DNA of 64,000 nucleotides. It comes from Podocnemis expansa. Its lineage: Eukaryota; Chordata; Testudines; Podocnemididae. Under the pieces are notes generated by a model, which was not told the origin of the DNA, ran no database searches, and saw only the letters and a list, made by a program, of their open reading frames with translations. The stretch covers positions 58,320,584 through 58,384,583 of the forward strand of contig ML681963.1 of NCBI GenBank assembly GCA_007922195.1. Reading direction: 5' to 3'. Made by a program: the position numbers and the translations under genes. This document shows, in pieces, positions 11,000 through 22,500 of this stretch; position 1 is the stretch's first letter, and every line of letters begins with the position of its first letter.

Positions 11000-11465
11000 G
11001 GGTATGTGCGCACTTAGTCATTAAATCAAAATAATGCTGATTATTTTGATTTAAAAGGTTGCATGTCCACACTATGTTTCCTTGTTTCAAAATAAGGAGC
11101 TCCCTTATTTTGAAATAAGGAAAGTCATTTTGATATAATAAAATCTAGTATTATATTGAAATGATGGTTAAATCAAAACTATTTTGAAATACACAGTGTG
11201 GACCTGTTATTTCTATTTAACTGTTATTTCAATTTAACTCTTTTTGCCCTTCTCCTTCCCAGGGTGCTGTCCATTTTCTATATATTGGGCAGGGGCATAG
11301 CCACACCTCCCATGGTGCCCCTCTCCTAAATTGAACTAGCAAGTTCTGTCCACAGACATGCTAGTTCGATTTGAATTTCTAGTGGGGACCTCTTAAATTG
11401 ATTTAACTTAAATTGATTTAATGATTTTATTAAATCGATTTAACTGCCTATGTGTGGACATAGCC
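11000..11465. mobile_element. AT-rich foldback element
   Basis: The ends GGGTATGTGCGCAC and GTGTGGACATAGCC are inverted repeats shared with the elements at 1766 and 33783. The interior carries inverted segments of TTTTGATTTAA and AAATTGATTTAA type. No reading frame of interest and no clear target duplication. Confidence 0.65.
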
Positions 11466-12139
11466 TGTGAGCTTGTCTGCATGGATAGCTAGTGTGCAGC
11501 AAGCTGGGATGCCAGGCTACAGTGCACTAACTGGCCTTATGGACCTAGCTGCTGTGCTGTGCAGGGAGCTGATCAGGTCCTGCCAGGCAGAGCCACAAAG
11601 CCAGTGGCGCACTGCTGTGACCATTGTGTGTCAGCTGAGTCCTTGTTAGGATGGGTTTAGCTCTACAATGACCTAGCCTATTGGCTCCTCTCCCAAGTGC
11701 TAGCTTATGCACCAGAAGCTCAGCGTTCCTTCAGAAAGTCTAGAGAAATGGGGACCAAGTGTGAGCGAAGGCTGACTGAGTCTCCAGATAGTGTGAACGA
11801 AGATCTCTGGGTCCAATTGCCCATTTGTCTCAAGCAGAAGTTAATGCAGATGCCTAGAGTTGATCATTTCACTGCTCCATTCACAAGGATTTACCTGCCT
11901 GTGTAAGAAGGGAGTGAGAGGTCACACAGCTGCACAGGCCACTGAACTTAAATGCCCAGTTAGGTGCCATAAGTCACTGACATCAGAGCTATAACTACAG
12001 CGTGTTCCCTGCCGATCGCTCCAGGCACCAGCTATTGTAAGGTGCACGTTCTGATTGGCCACCTTCTTTAGTTATGTCTCTGACTGACATAAAGCAGCTT
12101 CAGCCCAATGCAAAAGCAACAGTTCCTCCCAGAGCTTGA
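11466..12139. other. Unassigned DNA
   Basis: Nothing recognisable. The longest open frames (about 60-70 codons) have no conserved features. Confidence 0.4.
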
Positions 12140-12362
12140 AAACCAAGGAGTCCAGTGGCACTTTAAAAGACTAAAAAATATAGTTATTGCATGAGCTTTC
12201 ACGGGACAAAATCCCACTTTGTCAGATGCTTCGAAGATGGGAAACTTACGTCAAAGAGCAGTGGGATTTTCTCCCACAGAAGCTCATTTGTTAGTTTTTA
12301 AAAGTACCACAGGACTCCTGGTTTGTTTTGCTGAACTAGACTAATATGACCATCCCTTTAGG
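12140..12362. mobile_element. Inverted pair of PLE 3' ends
   Basis: A reverse tail (about 12140-12258, from CCAAGGAGTCCAGTGGCACT through the hairpin to GATGGGAAACTTAC) meets a forward tail (about 12259-12362, from AGTGGGATTTTCTCCCAC to GACCATCCCTTTA). It has the same head-to-head layout as 2043-2226, 38744-38997 and 51213-51400. Confidence 0.7.
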
Positions 12363-12882
12363 TTCCTGCTGTGGGCTACTTTTCTCCAGTCCAGCACAAA
12401 TGTTTTGCCTGAAAGCAGAGCAGGGCCTGGCCAGTATTAGCCACCAAAGGGCCTTTGGGGGCATGTGCCTTGCTCCATAAAGTCAGCCCAGCAGAGGAGG
12501 AGGATGAGCAAAAGGCCTGTCTGGGTGGCTGCAGTTTGGCAAATTCACAAGTCCAGCAATGACTCAGACTCTTCTGCTCTTTCATCCAAGGCAGAGTGCT
12601 GGGGAGCAGGTGGAACAGTGCTGGGTACCCTGGCAGAAGGAGTCCGATCATGCTGCTGGGCTGTTCATGGCCTGGGGACTGGCTCTGATCTCATCGCTGG
12701 GAGTGTGGAAGACAAGAACAAAGCCACAGCTTGGAATTGGTGCTGCTCTCCTGGCGTGGGTGTGCACACATGGGGGATGGGTTTCTTCTCACCTATCACT
12801 CTCAAAAACAGTTCCTCCCTCAGTGCTGGCCCCAGAACCAGAACACACATTGGCATTTTTGCAGGTTTCAGGGTCATGGCTC
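12363..12882. other. Unassigned DNA
   Basis: The open frames (up to 164 codons at 12465-12959) overlap one another in two frames and extend into the neighbouring repeat. No protein family is recognised. Confidence 0.35.
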
Positions 12883-13169
12883 CAGTTACCAGATGTCAGG
12901 CAAAAGGAGGACATGTCCTTCTTTTTACCTTCATGCCCTCCATCCAGCAGGCATTTTAAAAATACATGATTTTGTCTGACTTTTTACTCACAGGGGTTAA
13001 AGTATGCTGGAATGCCCCAGAACACCCTATTTTTAGGGGAAGTGTTCCAGGGCCCCCTAAAAACAGAAGAATATTACATTAATACTACATTTTCTCCACG
13101 TGTCCTCTAATGTCCTCCTTTTCGTACTTCCCCGTCCACCTTTCCATGCTTTGGTATCTGATAACCCTA
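12883..13169 (-). mobile_element. TIR repeat, inverse copy of 61685-61949
   Basis: The ends CAGTTACCAGATGTCAGG and CTTTGGTATCTGATAACCCTA are imperfect inverted repeats of the type AGGGTTACCAGATGTC. The whole unit is the reverse complement of the unit at 61685-61949, including the shared CCTATTTTTAGGGGAAGTGTTCC block. It is noncoding. A TA-duplicating DNA transposon is a reasonable guess from the other copy. Confidence 0.6.
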
Positions 13170-13364
13170 GTCATGGCATTCAAAGAGATGTAAAACCTCA
13201 CGTTATCCACCTGCACCTCACATAGCCAAAGTGACCTGCCAGGGACCTTCCCTCTTAGCCATGCCTGCAGCTGGGCAGTAGTGTGCAGGCCAGTCCCTGC
13301 AGTAAGCAATGGCCAAGGAGCACAATGCATTAGCCATTTGAGTCCTTGGCCTAATGCCCTAAAC

Positions 13365-14502
13365 CAGTGGTTCCCAACCAGTGTGCCAGGGCACACTGGT
13401 GTGCCGCGGCAACACCCAAGTGTGCTGTGAGCATCCCCAAGAGCTGGAGTTAAAGTTCCTTCCTTGCTCAGGCCAGCCACTGTGCAGGGCTGGGAAAAGG
13501 CAGGGGTTAAAGTAAGGTGGAGGGCACTGAAACACTGTTCCAGGACCCCCTATTTTTAGGCAGGCAGCCTTCTGGCCCTCCTAAAAATAGAGGAAGGCAC
13601 TGGAACGTGGCGTTCCAGGGGTCCCCCTAAAAATAGCAGGAGCAGCTGGAATGCAGCGTTTTGGTGGCTCCACTTTAGGCTCAGCCGGTAGAGAGGGGCA
13701 GGAGGCTGGGAGTGTGTGAATCTCCTCCTGCAGGGTGGAGCAACTTGAGCCAAGCAGCCTGAAAACAGCCCAGGTAAAGGCTTTGGGAGGGAGGGTTGCT
13801 GGGGGTTGTGTATGGCAGGTGTGTGTGTGTGTGTAGCAGAGGTGGGTGGGAGTGGATGTGTAGCAGAGGATGTGTGGCTGGGGTTGTGAGGTGGCTATTT
13901 GGTTGGGGGTTGTAGCTGGAGGATGGGGTGGCTGTGGGGGGCATGTAGCTGGGGGCTGGAGGCCTAGTTCTGAGCCCTGCAGTGATGGGAGGGTCCATCA
14001 CAGGCAGCGGGGACGGGGGGGAGGAGAGGACGGGACCCACTAGGGTGGGAGGGAGCAGCAGTGGGGTGAGGATTTGCCCTGGGTGGCAGGGAGCCACTGT
14101 GGAGAAGGGGGAAGTGGGTGTTGTGCCATGCCCCCCTGCCCTACCTTCCCACTCCCCAGGTTCCCTCGTCCCCCACAAAACCACTCTTCTTCTCTCTTCC
14201 TCTCTTGCCACCCTTGTGCTGTTCCCCACATGGCTGCCCTTGTCCTCTTTTGCCACCTGCCCTGCTCTGCTCCCCACACTTACTGCTGCCACTGCACACG
14301 ACTCCTGACCTCCCCTGTTTTGCCACCCCTGCTCTGCCACCCCACATAGGAGCATTTCCGAAACACTGTGGCATGACTCATGAATATTCATAAGTAATTT
14401 AAATTAATTTGAATATCAATGGATTTTTTAAATGGTGGTGTGCCTTGAAAAATGTGATGGTATCAAGGTGTGCCATGACAGAGAAAAGGTTGGGAACCAC
14501 TG
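13365..14502. mobile_element. Non-autonomous hAT element, CAGTG family, 1138 bp
   Basis: The terminal inverted repeats are perfect over 15 bp (CAGTGGTTCCCAACC and its complement). The exact 8-bp duplication CCCTAAAC lies at 13357-13364 and 14503-14510. The outer sequence matches the 217-bp copy at 7465. The long interior is extra material: a block resembling the CCTATTTTTAGG repeat of 12883-13169, a TG-rich stretch (about 13800-13900) and a C-rich stretch on the minus strand. A 236-codon frame (14391-13681, minus) is a low-complexity proline, serine and threonine run without transposase motifs. Confidence 0.92.
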
Positions 14503-14510
14503 CCCTAAAC

Positions 14511-17500
14511 ACAGCAGCCCCAGGCCTCTGACCCAGTCCCTGCCTGACATCCCCAGGACTTGTGCTAGCAGTCAAGTCACAGGAGCCCACCCAGCAGTTT
14601 GGACCCAGGCCATCAGAGGAAGCTGGTGCTGGAGCGTGGTGGCTTGGTGCCTTGACTTTATCATCAGGGCACATTGAACCCGACCTGACTGCTGGGGCTG
14701 GCCCAACAGGGGTGCTCAGCACCCATAGCTCCCACCTCAGCTGATAGCTAGGCCTCATGCCAGTGCCCACTTGCCACCTGAACAACCACAAGATGGGAGC
14801 ACTTGTGGCCTCAATGCAACCCAAGCAAATCCCTTAGGAGTCAGGGGAAGGGAAGGTGTTTAGTGGCATTGGCCCAGCCCCAGTGGAGGCTGCTCCTTCG
14901 AAGAGGCTGAGTGACCATTGCTCACAAAGCACAGAGCAGCCCTCCATCCCCCTTCCCATGCCCCAGGGGCGGGCTAACACATTGAGTAGGAGTGAGGCCT
15001 GCAGAGACCAGATCATTCACTGGGCCTGGTGTATACACAGTCCACCACCACAACCCAGCAACCAAAAGGAGATCCCAGCATCGCAGCTCTCAGAGCTGTT
15101 GTTCCACAGGTGAGGGACACAGGTGCACCAGTGCCTGAGGCCTCTGCAGCAGCAAGGAATGGATTCAGTGAATGATGCCTGGGACACGTAACACTTGTTG
15201 CAGAGGTGCACTGCCCTGAGGCCTCCCTCAGAAGTTGGTCAGCAGCTGCCCAGCTCCTGGCAGGGGTGAAAAAAAACCCATGGCAGCCTTAGCACGGTTT
15301 CTGCATATCCCACCCCCTCACACTTCCCATTTCCAAGCGAGTGACAATAGCTCCCAGCCTGGCACCCTGGTTACTGCTTTTCCTCCAACAGGGAGCTTCT
15401 CACTACCTGGACTATGACTAGAGCCATCCTGCAGGCTGTGCAGTGGGAAGGGGTCGTTCTGCAGTTCGGGTGCAGATCTTGTAATTGCTGATGTGTCTAG
15501 TGAAGCACATTGTATACAGGGTGGCTTGCCCCAGCAGCCACCCCGGCCGAGAATTTGACTCTGCTGCTCCTCCGCACCGCAGACGACTGTCTCAAGCCCT
15601 GCCCTGGAGACATTTTCAGGGAGCTGGAGCTGTGCCAGCACCATGCAAAGGATTGATGCTGTAGGGTCCCTGCTTCACACCAGCACTGCACACAAAGCCC
15701 TTTGTCTCTGCAGTAATGCTCCTGCCAGTCAACCTCAGTGCTGGGGCTTTCCCAGTTGTTCTTTCTCCTGCAAAGCAGATATGCTCTTTGAGCTGAACCT
15801 GGCACAGGCCCCAGTCCAGTTGCCCTCTGCTGCCCTGCCCGGGTGTGAGGTGAGCTTTCCCCAGAAAGGGGCACATGAAGTGCTGGGGCTTCCCTGGGCC
15901 ACTTTATCACCCCAAAGAGATTCCTGCAGGTCTCAAAAGCTTTCCAGTCAAGAGACCAGCTCACAGCTTGGTTTCTGGCCCTGGATCCCAGCCTGTCCCT
16001 GCTCCTGCTACAGACCCAGCTCCCCCTCCATGCTGCAGCTTGGCTGCTCACCAGTCCCTTCACACACCAGAGCTCCAGGCTCTGCATGCCTCCCCCCACC
16101 ATCATTAGTCTGCACTTTAATGATATTTTCATTACTGTTTTAGAGCCCTCTCTGGGAGTCTTGGGGGGCAGAGCATGCATTACATCACCCCTCCCCTCCT
16201 AGTAAATCAGGCCTGGGCTGCATGTATCCATGACCCATTCATGACAGGGATAAAATCCAGATGTTCCAACCCTATGTGCTGCTGGCTCATTTCCTTTTTT
16301 GGCTAAGAACGCGAGGCTCTGAAATCTGACTGAAAGAGGAGCCTGGGGGCTGTTGTGAAGAAATCTTGTGCGGTTAATCCCTGGAAAGGGCTCTTCGGAA
16401 AACATGGCCTCGCAGCACTCTGGCTGGAGGACAGGCTCAGCCAGGAAACTTCTGCGGCTGGGGGTGGGGGCAGGGGCTCCTCACTGCCTGAAGTCTCACA
16501 GCGGCCGCACCAAAGCGGAGACAGCCCAGCCCAGCTGAACCAGAATGGAAAGAATACTTTTGCCATCAGAGGCTAGCTCATGTTTGCAGGAGCCCCCAAG
16601 TGAAGTGTGCAGAGCCAGCACTGAGGTCACAGAGATTTGGAGGCTGAGCTTTTCATCCCCTGCTTCCTCTCTGCACAACTTGGAGAGCTGGGAGCACAGT
16701 GTGAGGGAAACAGAGGGGGGATGCTGGGGGCCAGGCAAGGCCCAGAGGAAGTCACAGTGGCTGTTAGTAAATGTAAAGGAATCTGTGGAAAATAGTTTCA
16801 GATGTTAGGGGAAGAAATGATTCCACAGCAGATAAAAGTGAGTAATGAGTGTAAGAGGCGGATGGGAAGGCTGCCAGGAAAGAGACCAAAGTTACACCAA
16901 CATCCCCGCAGAGGCTCTTTCCAAGACAACTCAAGAGCTGGACTGGAGGTCACATGGAGGGAAGGCAGGGAAGCACAAGGGGATTTTCTGTAATGTGGAA
17001 ACACTTAACTCAGCATCATGTGAGTCCCACTAACCTAGAAATGCCTGTTTCTGCAAGTCCAGGATCCCCCACATTGCTGGGCCACAGAAATAAGTGATCA
17101 CTCCTGGAAAGTCTGATTAACTCCTGGTTGTGGGCTAGAAGCCTGCAATCTCCCCCTATCCCAGCTCAGGGAGCCCAGGAAGGGGCCAAGTGGTCTGTCT
17201 GGGTGGAAGGACTGGTCACAGCTGCAGGATCCTGGGAGAGGGTCTCCACTGCAGGGAGTGGGGGAAGCTGAATAGCTCTAAAATAAAAGGGCAGCAGCAG
17301 AGAGGACTGTGATCTCATCTTAGAGGCTGGGTAGGCACTGGGGAAAGGACGAACTATAGGGAACACAGTAAGGCTGACTCATTCACGGCTTTGGGAGCAA
17401 GCCTACAGGCTGCAAAGAGCCATTCTGCCTTTTAAAGACTAGCCTGACCCCAGAGCAATGACATTAATTCAATCCCTGCTTCTTGGAGAAAATACAGCCA

Positions 17501-17519
17501 GAGCGCCATGCCACATCCT
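14511..17519. other. Unassigned DNA downstream of FHL3
   Basis: No exon or named repeat is supported. The longest frame (227 codons, minus, 15497-16180) overlaps a 166-codon frame on the other strand and shows no domain. I looked for the start of SF3A3, the neighbour in mammals, and saw nothing like it. Confidence 0.4.
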
Positions 17520-17527
17520 TGAAACAG

Positions 17528-17533
17528 TTTATT
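17528..17533 (-). terminator. Possible distal poly(A) signal
   Basis: AATAAA on the minus strand in an AT-rich setting, 1.9 kb beyond the FHL3 stop. It could end a long alternative 3' UTR or be chance. Confidence 0.2.
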
Positions 17534-19224
17534 ATATAAAGCTTTACAGAAACACACAGAGACTGGAGGACAGGACACTCACATAGGAAGCTTTCTTTCT
17601 AAAGATTGCTCCGAGCACTTCAGAACAGCAAACAGACAAACTCTGACTTACCTGCATCAAAGCTTTCAAAGGCGGGTTTCAATAAGGATTCAAATACACA
17701 GCTAATTATGATTCAGCATGCATAACATTCTCTTCTTAAATGAACCCTGCTTGGGGAGGGGCTAGCCCGTGCTTCCCACAGGGTTTGGTTACTGAACGCC
17801 AGAGAAGGCATGAAAGGAAAACACAAGAAAGTCATATTCAGAAAAGTATCCCAGTGGCCGGTAGGCGGGGCAGGGCTGGTGTGAGCATCCCAAGTGAAAC
17901 AGGGCTCTAGGGAAACCTGAGGGAGCGCAATAGTTTTACAGAGCATCATGTCATTTTTCAGGTCTGGCCCAGGAAGGGTCTTGGGAGAAGCAACACTCCC
18001 CTCATCTGTCTGGGTAACTGGCCTCTCCTGGGAGCAGGCAAGCCAAGACTAGAGGGAGTTGGCAGGCTGAGCCAGGGCCCAACCAGCACCTAACCTGCGA
18101 GGTGCTGAGGAAGCCCAGCTCTCCTTCAACCAATGAGAATGAAGAGAGAGGGAGTGGGCACTGGGGGCAGAGCCTTTGGTTGCTGTCCAAGAGGCTAGTT
18201 CAATTTTTCTGTAGTTAATACAAACACAGCCATGCCCCACTGTGATCCATTCCACTGCTGAACCCAGGGCTGAATCCTGAGCACAGCCTGCAGCCTAAAG
18301 ACACCTGTGCATAAACCTCCAGAGGTTCAGCAAACATATTTGGTGTCAAAATATATAGAGTGTGTGGCCACGCTCAGGAAGAGGCAACAAGCAGTCCCCT
18401 CCCTTTGCAGTGCCCAGGACAGCGGAAAGTGCAGACGACACTAACAGACAGCTCAACCTGCTAGCCTAGCTTCCCTTGAAATCCTTTTTCAACTGCTCTG
18501 CTAAGTGGGTCTCAGGCAGGAGGAAAAGCTTGGGTGACCAGCTGGCAGCACTTGTGGACATAGCACAAGACTAGCCCCAAATCATAATCTTAGCTGCCTC
18601 ACAATGCTCTCAGCATCTGGGTTAGACAAACTCATTTGTGCAGCTCTTGGATGTGTATGACAGGCAGAGTGTGGGGGAGCGAGCTGCTCCAGGGAGGTGG
18701 TGGCACGAGAACCCCAGCACCAATTGGAGATTTGGATTCCCTTGCCAAATTAGTGACATCCTTTCCCTGACAATGTGAGGAGCAAGGGGAGACACTGGAG
18801 AAAGCCACCTCCCGATGGTGGCCTGTGCACTGACTCCAGCATGGCCTGCTCAGAGCCTGCCAGGTTCCCCGCCACTTAGAAACACTCAGGGCTGCATCCA
18901 CGAGTGGCACAGAGAGCTTTGTGAATTCAGCAAGACACCAAGTTAGCATTGTGTTTGGGGATTCAGACTGTTTGCAAACCCAGCTGGGAAGGTAGGAGAG
19001 CCAGTCACACAGACCAGGGAGCTGCTGCCCATCAGTCAGAGCAGAGGGAGCATGGGAAGGGAAAGAAAAGCAATAATAAGAGGAAAATGAAGCTGTGCTG
19101 GTAGCACACTGCTCAGCCCCTTTGCTCAGCCAGGGTCTCTTGGCTTAGCCAGCACTTGCTCACACAGACAGGAAGCAAAGGAAAGAGCAAATAATGAGGG
19201 ACTTTGAAGCTCCTTTTGTTTGGC
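17534..19224. other. Unassigned DNA between FHL3 and distal AATAAA
   Basis: Nothing recognisable apart from generic AT/GC-mixed sequence. Open frames are short. It may be partly FHL3 3' UTR if the distal poly(A) site is used. Confidence 0.35.
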
Positions 19225-19230
19225 TTTATT
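19225..19230 (-). terminator. FHL3: FHL3 poly(A) signal
   Basis: A canonical AATAAA on the minus strand, 196 bases after the TAA stop. It gives a short 3' UTR, in line with the compact FHL3 transcript of other vertebrates. Confidence 0.7.
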
Positions 19231-19425
19231 TAGCATCACTCTGCAGAAAGCTCTGGGTGGCTTATTCTAGCCTTCAGGGGCAGGGAACAGGCACTTGAGC
19301 ATACGCTGTGGGGCGGGAGGGTCCAGCATGTCTCCCACCCTGCCAGCCCTGATAAGTTGCAGGGGACGTGGCACGAAGCCCCTGAAGAGCAGATAAAGCC
19401 CCTGATCCACGTCATCTCCCCAGGC

Positions 19426-19577
19426 TTAGAGGTCACTGCTGCAGTCGCGGCACAGGACCTCGTCATTGTGCGGGATGAAGCCTTTCCCCACCAGCGAGCT
19501 GGCACAGCGGGCACAGTTGAAACAGTTGTGGTGCCAGTGACGGTCCTCAAAGGAAACGTATTTACCGCCTCCAAAGC
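19426..19577 (-). CDS. FHL3: FHL3 last exon, LIM4 and stop
   Basis: The acceptor TTTGTCCAG precedes 19577. The exon codes residues 230-279 with H245, C248, C251, C254, C272 and C275. It ends CSSDL followed by TAA (19428-19426). Confidence 0.93.
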
Positions 19578-22500
19578 CTGGACAAAGAACAGAGCAGGGG
19601 TTCACTGGGAGCATTCAGAGCATGAGCAGTAGGGGGAGCTTCCCAAATGGCCTCGTGTTGACCTTCTGCACGGGAATGAGCCTCAGTCTAGTAGTTCCAT
19701 TTAGCAGGGAGACAGAGGCAAAGCAGAAGTTGAACCCAGGTTTCCAGTGCCCTCTTCCCAGTCAGTCTGTGCAGCATTCAGCGCTGGCTGTGAGCAGCCT
19801 GTTAGGTGTTTGTGCACAGCACTGAGTAATTAAACCTTGCAACATCATTGGGAAGGACCTGACTGGAGTCAGACCAGCCAAGGGGCTGCCACAAGGATGC
19901 AGTAAGGCTGAGGACTGGAAGAGAAGCAGCGTTCTTCCCCTTGCCCAGAACGCAGGAGGCTGTGACAACCCTTTCCTAGCCACTACGGCAGATGCCCACT
20001 GATGGGGGCAGGAGAACAGTGCTGGGAAACCCTGAGTGACTCACCAGCTGCAAGTGACTCATCTGTGAGGAGCAGGGAGTCTCTGCTGCAGAGGGAAGGT
20101 CGGTGAGGGAGGCCAGGTGACTTCTGGGTGGAAGTGTGTGAAGGGAGAGACCCACTCGCCTCACTTCTGGAGCCACCCTGTCTGCAACCCCCCCCCCCCA
20201 TATACTTTACTAGAGGTGGAGAACCTTTCCAGGACTCCCACTGAGCAGACAAGTACTCCCAAGCAGAGGCAAGTCAGAGCCATCTGATCAGGGCACAGCC
20301 TTAGACCTCCGGTGAGTTCCATGGAAAGGCTGCAGCATGACAAAACTCAGCCTCTCCTCACCAGGGCAGGTACAGGATGGTCACAGCTCTGGCAGGCGCA
20401 TGACACACCCAAACCTTTCATTGTACAAAAAGATGAGAGTAAGAGCTAGCATACACTTCACACAGAGATGCCGCTGTCAGTGTTTGTGTAGCCACGTTAT
20501 GGCAATAGACAGCCATCTCCCACCTAAATGAGTGGCGTTAAGTATGTCGGTGGGAGAGCGTCTCTTCCATCCACATAACGTGGCTTACAAGCATTTACGC
20601 CAGCAAAACTTCTATGGCTTGGGGCATGCAACACAAACTCGTCCCCGAAATTAACCCCTTCCTGTTGCATGGCCCCTCTTGATGAGCCGCTGAAATAGGT
20701 GGCTGGGGAACAAGTGCAGGAGCAGCTCATCTTGGCAAAAATATTCTCCCATCGTGGGAGGCCTGAAGTTATGAACAGGCCACAAGTGAGCTCTGGAGTG
20801 GGATGCAAGAGCTGAACAAACTTTACACTGGCCTTCTGGATGGTGGCGGGGGGGGGTGGGGGTGGCGAGATTCACCACCATGGAGCAATTGGCTGGCAAG
20901 TAGCTGGGAGTAAGAAGCTGGAGTCAGGTCTGCATTCTGCACGCAGGCAGACACGGTGCCCCTGGAACTGCTCCAGCCCCCATGGTTACCTGTGATGGGC
21001 TTTGCACAGGCACTGCACTTCTTGGCATAAAGGTTCCCGAAGCACTTGACACAGTAGGGCTTGTCCTCCTGGGAGGTGAACTGCTGGCCAGCCAGGGGAG
21101 TCTTACAGCCAGTGCAGACAAAACACTCCTTGTGCCAGGGCTCATCGCGGTAAGTCACTCCTCCCTTGGTCAGCGACTGTGGAGAGAGACACCAGTTACA
21201 CACCATGCTCTCTTCAAAGAGCGTTCCAGGCAGCCCCAGAAGCACCAAGTGCCTGGCACGTGTAAGATTTCAGCCACTGGAGCCCTTTCCCTATATGCAC
21301 GGTTAGTGGATGTTCCAGGAGTGCACTGCACCCCTCCAACAAGACCTCTAGCCAGCCATGCAAGGACACAATTGCCCCTCAGCAGCCACTGAGCTGGAGG
21401 CAGCCATAGCAGGGTCTGGTCTGAAGGGAGTCCCCAGCTGCCTCCATAGTGGGCTGTGATGCTGACACAGCAGGTCTACAGACCAGGCACAGAGATGTGC
21501 CATGCTGGGAGATCTCCACGGTGCTTGTGGGGAGCAGTGAGCTTCACTGATGTGGGCAGGAGAGGGAGCCCTGTCGCACCCACCCCTTTATTATACCAGG
21601 TGGTGCTGCCAGCGCGCTGGGAACAGTCCTGCCGGTGCACATCCAGGAGAACACAGAGACGATAGTGCCTTAGGAAGCTGGGTTTTAGGGCCCATTTCAA
21701 GGAGATTACACAACAACATGCCACCTCCTGGGCCTGGCTACTTCCTGCAGAGGCAACAGGCTGCCTAAGGACAAATCTCATTCAGTGGAAGCAGTGCCCC
21801 TCACGGACACCAAAGGAGGTGTTGGGCTGGCAGGCCAGTGTTACCTTTTTGCAACGAGTGCAGCGGGGGGCAAACTTGCTCTCATAACAGGGGACGCAGT
21901 AGTAGTCCTTCTTGTCCGGGATGAAGGACCGCGACCCAATGGGCTGTTGACAGCTGCTGCAGATGAAGCAGTGCTCATGCCAGGTCTGTCCATTGTATTC
22001 CAGTTTCCGGGATCCTGCAAGTGAAGCAGGCCAGGGCTCAGGACACCGCGGGAGACAGCAGCTGCACCCTCAGGAAGTGACAAGCCCTCAAACCAACAAT
22101 ACAGAGATGGAGCTTTTCCTAAGCTTAGCCAGAGCCTGGGGGAGATGGGCCCGGTGCTAGTGTTTCTACCCAGGGGACAGACAGCGCTTCTGGATGAATG
22201 TTACCTCCCCACACCCTGGCATTTCACTGAGCACAAGAGCTAGTTCTTCACATCATACACCATGCATCATCAGCTAGACTTCTCAACATGAGGTAGTTTG
22301 AGACACAGAAAGGCCTCAGGATAACTCCCCCAATACAAACACAGGCAGGCAATGCCAGAGGGCTGGTATGGACAACCCCCCCAGGAACACTAATACTACA
22401 GCAGACTTTATCCTGTCACTAGCTGTTCACTGTGTTTGTCTGAGGCAGATGGGGGCCTCTGGAGATGGGGCAAAGAGTGCTCCAGACCCCTGGCATGGCT

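Noticed and set aside
13681..14391. 236-codon frame on the minus strand
   Set aside because: It lies within the 1138-bp hAT, is proline/serine/threonine low-complexity in its second half, and shows no transposase motif.
15497..16180. 227-codon frame on the minus strand
   Set aside because: No domain, no splice or initiation context, and a 166-codon frame overlaps it on the other strand; chance in GC-rich DNA.
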